DNA of 6,371 nucleotides from Deltaproteobacteria bacterium (lineage in GTDB: Bacteria; Desulfobacterota; G020345765). The stretch lies in NCBI GenBank assembly GCA_030616835.1, contig JAUWWP010000164.1:1-6371 (forward strand), given 5' to 3'. Below, piece after piece: positions 4,388 to 6,371 of the stretch; positions within the stretch are counted from its first letter, which is position 1; each line of letters starts with the position of its first letter. The notes beneath the pieces were generated by a model. The model did not search any database and was not told where the DNA came from. It was given only the letters and a program-made list of their open reading frames with translations. Position numbers and translations under genes: made by a program.

Positions 4388-5738
4388 TCCCATAATCTTT
4401 AATTTTATAAATAAGTGCCCGGCAGCTTATCTCCAGCAAGCGGGCTGCCTGGGTGCGATTCCCCTTGGTTCTTTGAAGCGCCTTTTTGATCAGCTCAATC
4501 TCCAGTTCCCGGGATCCTTTCTTAATCGAAAGCCCGTCTCCGGAGAGGGATAAAGACCTAAACCCTTCACTTTCAGGGCCCGGGCTCAGGGCAAAATACT
4601 TGGCCTGGATCCTTCTTTCCTCATCAGTTAGCACCATTGCCCTTTCAATTACATTCTCTAACTCCCGCACATTACCTCGCCACTCGCAATCAAGAAGGAG
4701 CTCCATTGCCTCCGGGTCAATACCCTCGATTCTTTTACTTAGGGTCTGATTATGTTTCCCGATGAAATGCTCAATTAGAAGGGGTATGTCTTCTTTCCGC
4801 TCCCGGAGGGGGGGGATGCGGATATTAAGCACATTGAGTCGATAGAGAAGGTCATCCCGAAAATTTCCCCCCTCAACCTCTCTCTCCAGATCCTTAATGG
4901 TTGCGGCAATGATCCGAACATCCACCATAATCGGTTCGGTATCCCCCACTCTCCGGATCTCCCCCTCCTGCAGAACCCGCATAAGCTTTACCTGAAGCTG
5001 GAGGGGAAGTTCACCGATCTCGTCCAGGAAGATGCTCCCTTCGTCGGCCTCTTCAAACAGCCCCCTTTTGCTCTGAACTGCTCCGGTAAATGAGCCCTTC
5101 CGATGGCCGAAAAGCTCACTTTCCAGCAGGTTTTCAGGGATCGCCCCGCAGTTGATGGTAACGAAAGGCTTATCGGCCCGGGGGGAGTTGAAGTGGATGG
5201 CCCGGGCCACCAGCTCCTTCCCGGTTCCACTCTCTCCGGTAATCAATACCGTGGTTTTATATTTCGAGATCTTCTTTATGGTCTCAAAGATCTCGTGCAT
5301 CTCTTTACTTTTGGCAACGATGTTCTCAAAGTGGTATTGCTTTTTAAGGGAGATATTCTCCCTGATCAGCCTTTCCCGTTCCTCGGCCTTACGCAGGGTG
5401 AGGAGAACCTCGTCAGTCTTAAAGGGCTTGGAGATATAGTCATAGGCTCCGAGCTTCATTGCCTCTACCGCGGTATCAATCGTCCCATAGGCAGACATCA
5501 TAATGATGGTGGAGGGGAGTCTCATCTCAACCGCCCTTCTCAGAAAATCCATCCCATCCATCTTCGGCATCCGAATATCGCAGAGGATAAAATCAAACTC
5601 CTCGCCAGCCAGCTTCTCCAGAGCCTCTGCCCCCTCTTTTGCCTCATCCACTCCGTAGCCTTCCTTCTTTAGCAGGAGCGAGAGCATATGGCGCATACTG
5701 GCTTCATCATCAACTATTAATACCTTTGGTTTAGGCAA
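4383..5738 (-). CDS. Sigma-54-dependent response regulator (NtrC/PilR/AtoC class)
   Basis: This 451-residue protein is complete, with the usual three domains. The receiver (about 1-120) has the acidic pair D10-D11, phospho-acceptor D54, S82 and K104. The AAA+ domain (about 139-370) has Walker A GESGTGKE (168-175) and the sigma-54 contact loop GSFTGA (215-220, the common GAFTGA with Ser for Ala). It also has Walker B FLDE (237-240), FRDDLLYRLNV (293-303) and WRGNVRELEN (353-362). The C-terminal Fis-type HTH is GNRTQAARLLEISCRALIYK (426-445). Phosphorylated by its kinase, it should remodel sigma-54 polymerase at -24/-12 promoters; 3204-3219 is the obvious candidate. PilR is suggested by the pilin cluster, but AtoC/ZraR-type regulators look alike. 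The start is TTG 5738, with AAGGAG 6 nt upstream. The kinase gene ends 90 bp upstream. Confidence 0.95.
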   Translation of the reverse strand: MPKPKVLIVDDEASMRHMLSLLLKKEGYGVDEAKEGAEALEKLAGEEFDFILCDIRMPKMDGMDFLRRAVEMRLPSTIIMMSAYGTIDTAVEAMKLGAYDYISKPFKTDEVLLTLRKAEERERLIRENISLKKQYHFENIVAKSKEMHEIFETIKKISKYKTTVLITGESGTGKELVARAIHFNSPRADKPFVTINCGAIPENLLESELFGHRKGSFTGAVQSKRGLFEEADEGSIFLDEIGELPLQLQVKLMRVLQEGEIRRVGDTEPIMVDVRIIAATIKDLEREVEGGNFRDDLLYRLNVLNIRIPPLRERKEDIPLLIEHFIGKHNQTLSKRIEGIDPEAMELLLDCEWRGNVRELENVIERAMVLTDEERRIQAKYFALSPGPESEGFRSLSLSGDGLSIKKGSRELEIELIKKALQRTKGNRTQAARLLEISCRALIYKIKDYGI

Positions 5739-5744
5739 ATGGAA

Positions 5745-5750
5745 CTCCTT
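5745..5750 (-). promoter_or_regulatory. Ribosome binding site supporting the TTG start of the response regulator
   Basis: AAGGAG lies 6 nt before TTG 5738. The protein from that TTG begins MPKPKVLIVDDE, the normal start of a receiver domain, so the TTG start is credible. Confidence 0.8.
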
Positions 5751-5759
5751 TCTATTAAG

Positions 5760-5828
5760 GGAATAGCAAGGAATAGCACGGAGTAGCAGGGAGTAGCAGG
5801 GACTACAATTCTCTGACCAAATCCCAAA
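5760..5828 (+). repeat. Decamer array plus TGACCAAA core between kinase and regulator genes
   Basis: A half unit and then four decamers (5765-5804) lead into ACAATTCTC, TGACCAAA and TCCCAAA. The last 44 bases (5785-5828) are identical to 3361-3404. This copy lacks the nonamer half: where it would start, the sequence becomes the stop codon of the kinase gene, with a heptamer array just beyond. It fills most of the 90-bp gap between the kinase and the regulator. Confidence 0.85.
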
Positions 5829-6371
5829 TTAATCACTTGCATTTTGCACTTTGCAATTTTCAATTTGCAATTTATTATCCCCCACAGGGAGAAGTATCCT
5901 CACCCTCGTCCCTTCCCCTGCCTTGCTTTCCAGCCCGATATTCCCTCCAAATGATTCGATTATCCTCTGGCAGATGGCTAAACCAAGTCCGGTGCCTTTA
6001 CCCGGCTCCTTGGTGGTATAAAAAGGATCGAAGATTTTGGGCAGATCGTCCCGGGAAATTCCCTTTCCGGTATCGCTCAAAATAATTTCAATGAACTTTC
6101 TTTCAGGTTGCAGGAAAGACTCTTCACTCTCAATTTCCTGTTTGCATTTTGCATTTTGCATTTTGCATTTTGCATTTATTATTAGTCTTCCTCCTCCGGG
6201 CATTGCATCGGTAGCGTTGAGGAGAAGGTTGACCATAACCTGATGAAGGCGGTCGCGGTCAGCAGTTATCGGAGGAAGTCCGTCTCCGAACTCAAGATCG
6301 ACCTCGATTCCATTTAGGACCTTCTGGCTCGAAAGTAGAGAGATGCAATCTTCCACTACCTGTTTAGTATC
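5829..6371 (-). CDS. Sensor histidine kinase, C-terminal ATPase part (5' end outside window)
   Basis: The frame is open to the window edge (180 residues visible, beginning DTKQVVEDCISLL), so GTG 6356 is not the true start. The HATPase domain is complete in motifs: N-box QVMVNLLLNATDAM (44-57), G1 DTGKG (100-104), F-box FDPFYTTK (114-121) and G2 GKGTGLGL (124-131). The sensor and His-phosphotransfer regions are missing. With the sigma-54 response regulator 90 bp downstream, it is most likely the cognate kinase (NtrB/PilS/AtoS class). Two oddities are visible. Residues 66-77 (NAKCKMQNAKCK) are encoded by a 7-bp repeat array placed between the N-box and G1. The C-terminal tail 168-179 (LQIENCKVQNAS) is encoded by a second array just before the stop. 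The first lies in a variable loop region, so the enzyme may still work. Confidence 0.92.
   Translation of the reverse strand, partial: DTKQVVEDCISLLSSQKVLNGIEVDLEFGDGLPPITADRDRLHQVMVNLLLNATDAMPGGGRLIINAKCKMQNAKCKQEIESEESFLQPERKFIEIILSDTGKGISRDDLPKIFDPFYTTKEPGKGTGLGLAICQRIIESFGGNIGLESKAGEGTRVRILLPVGDNKLQIENCKVQNASD
5836..5870 (-). repeat. Heptamer array (TGCAAAA type) forming the kinase C-terminus
   Basis: Five 7-bp units on the plus strand: CTTGCAT, TTTGCAC, TTTGCAA, TTTTCAA, TTTGCAA. The following TTTATTAT is shared with the array at 6141-6175. The array codes for the last dozen residues of the kinase, after the normal end of the ATPase domain. Confidence 0.85.
6141..6175 (-). repeat. Heptamer array (TGCAAAA type) inside the kinase ATPase domain
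   Basis: Five identical TTTGCAT units on the plus strand, followed by TTTATTAT. Three units make 21 bp, so the array is read as a seven-residue peptide period (NAKCKMQ). It lies in frame between the N-box and the G1 box. Confidence 0.95.

Noticed and set aside
4257..4553. 98-residue plus-strand frame beginning MNKYQTTNYTNYTNYQ
   Set aside because: Its start is translated nonamer repeat and its remainder is opposite the regulator's C-terminus.
5103..5672. 189-residue open frame on the plus strand
   Set aside because: It lies entirely opposite the response-regulator gene, whose motifs are unambiguous, and its translation shows no recognisable domain.

Overview
All nine protein-coding genes found here lie on the minus strand, so the window reads right to left. 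It suggests a Gram-negative-type bacterium of moderate GC with type IV pili. The intergenic DNA is full of short-period repeats (7, 9 and 10 bp) of a kind I associate with environmental and candidate-phylum genomes. The taxon cannot be fixed from the sequence; a deltaproteobacterial-type or candidate-phylum lineage is only a guess.

Layout, in transcription order. (1) 6371-5829: C-terminal ATPase part of a sensor histidine kinase, with its start outside the window. (2) 5738-4383: a complete sigma-54-dependent response regulator (receiver, AAA+ and Fis-type HTH) of the NtrC/PilR/AtoC class. (3) 4245-3868 and 3871-3464: an overlapping nucleotidyltransferase (MNT) and HEPN gene pair, a probable toxin-antitoxin module, with repeat arrays on both sides. 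(4) A 300-bp gap with a match to the -24/-12 sigma-54 promoter at 3219-3204. (5) 3163-2849: a small coiled-coil protein with a C-terminal membrane segment. (6) 2819-2349 GspH/FimT-type pseudopilin, 2167-1544 PilV-type, 1426-485 PilW-type and 468-1 PilX-type (cut by the window edge) minor pilins. A PilY1-like adhesin would be expected next, beyond base 1.

How it may work together (inference): the kinase and regulator form a PilS/PilR-like pair. The regulator would activate the sigma-54 promoter at 3204-3219 and so drive the coiled-coil gene and the minor-pilin cluster. The minor pilins prime pilus assembly and form the tip complex. The PilW-, PilV- and PilX-type proteins carry EF-hand or dockerin-like Asp-rich loops, which suggests calcium binding at the tip. 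The MNT-HEPN pair looks like an accessory insertion between the regulator and its presumed target operon.

The most unusual non-gene signal is the repeats. A composite element (10-bp array, a TGACCAAA core, then a 9-bp array) occurs once directly and once inverted, with partial copies elsewhere. A 7-bp array has entered the kinase gene twice: once in frame inside the ATPase domain and once forming the C-terminus next to the stop codon.
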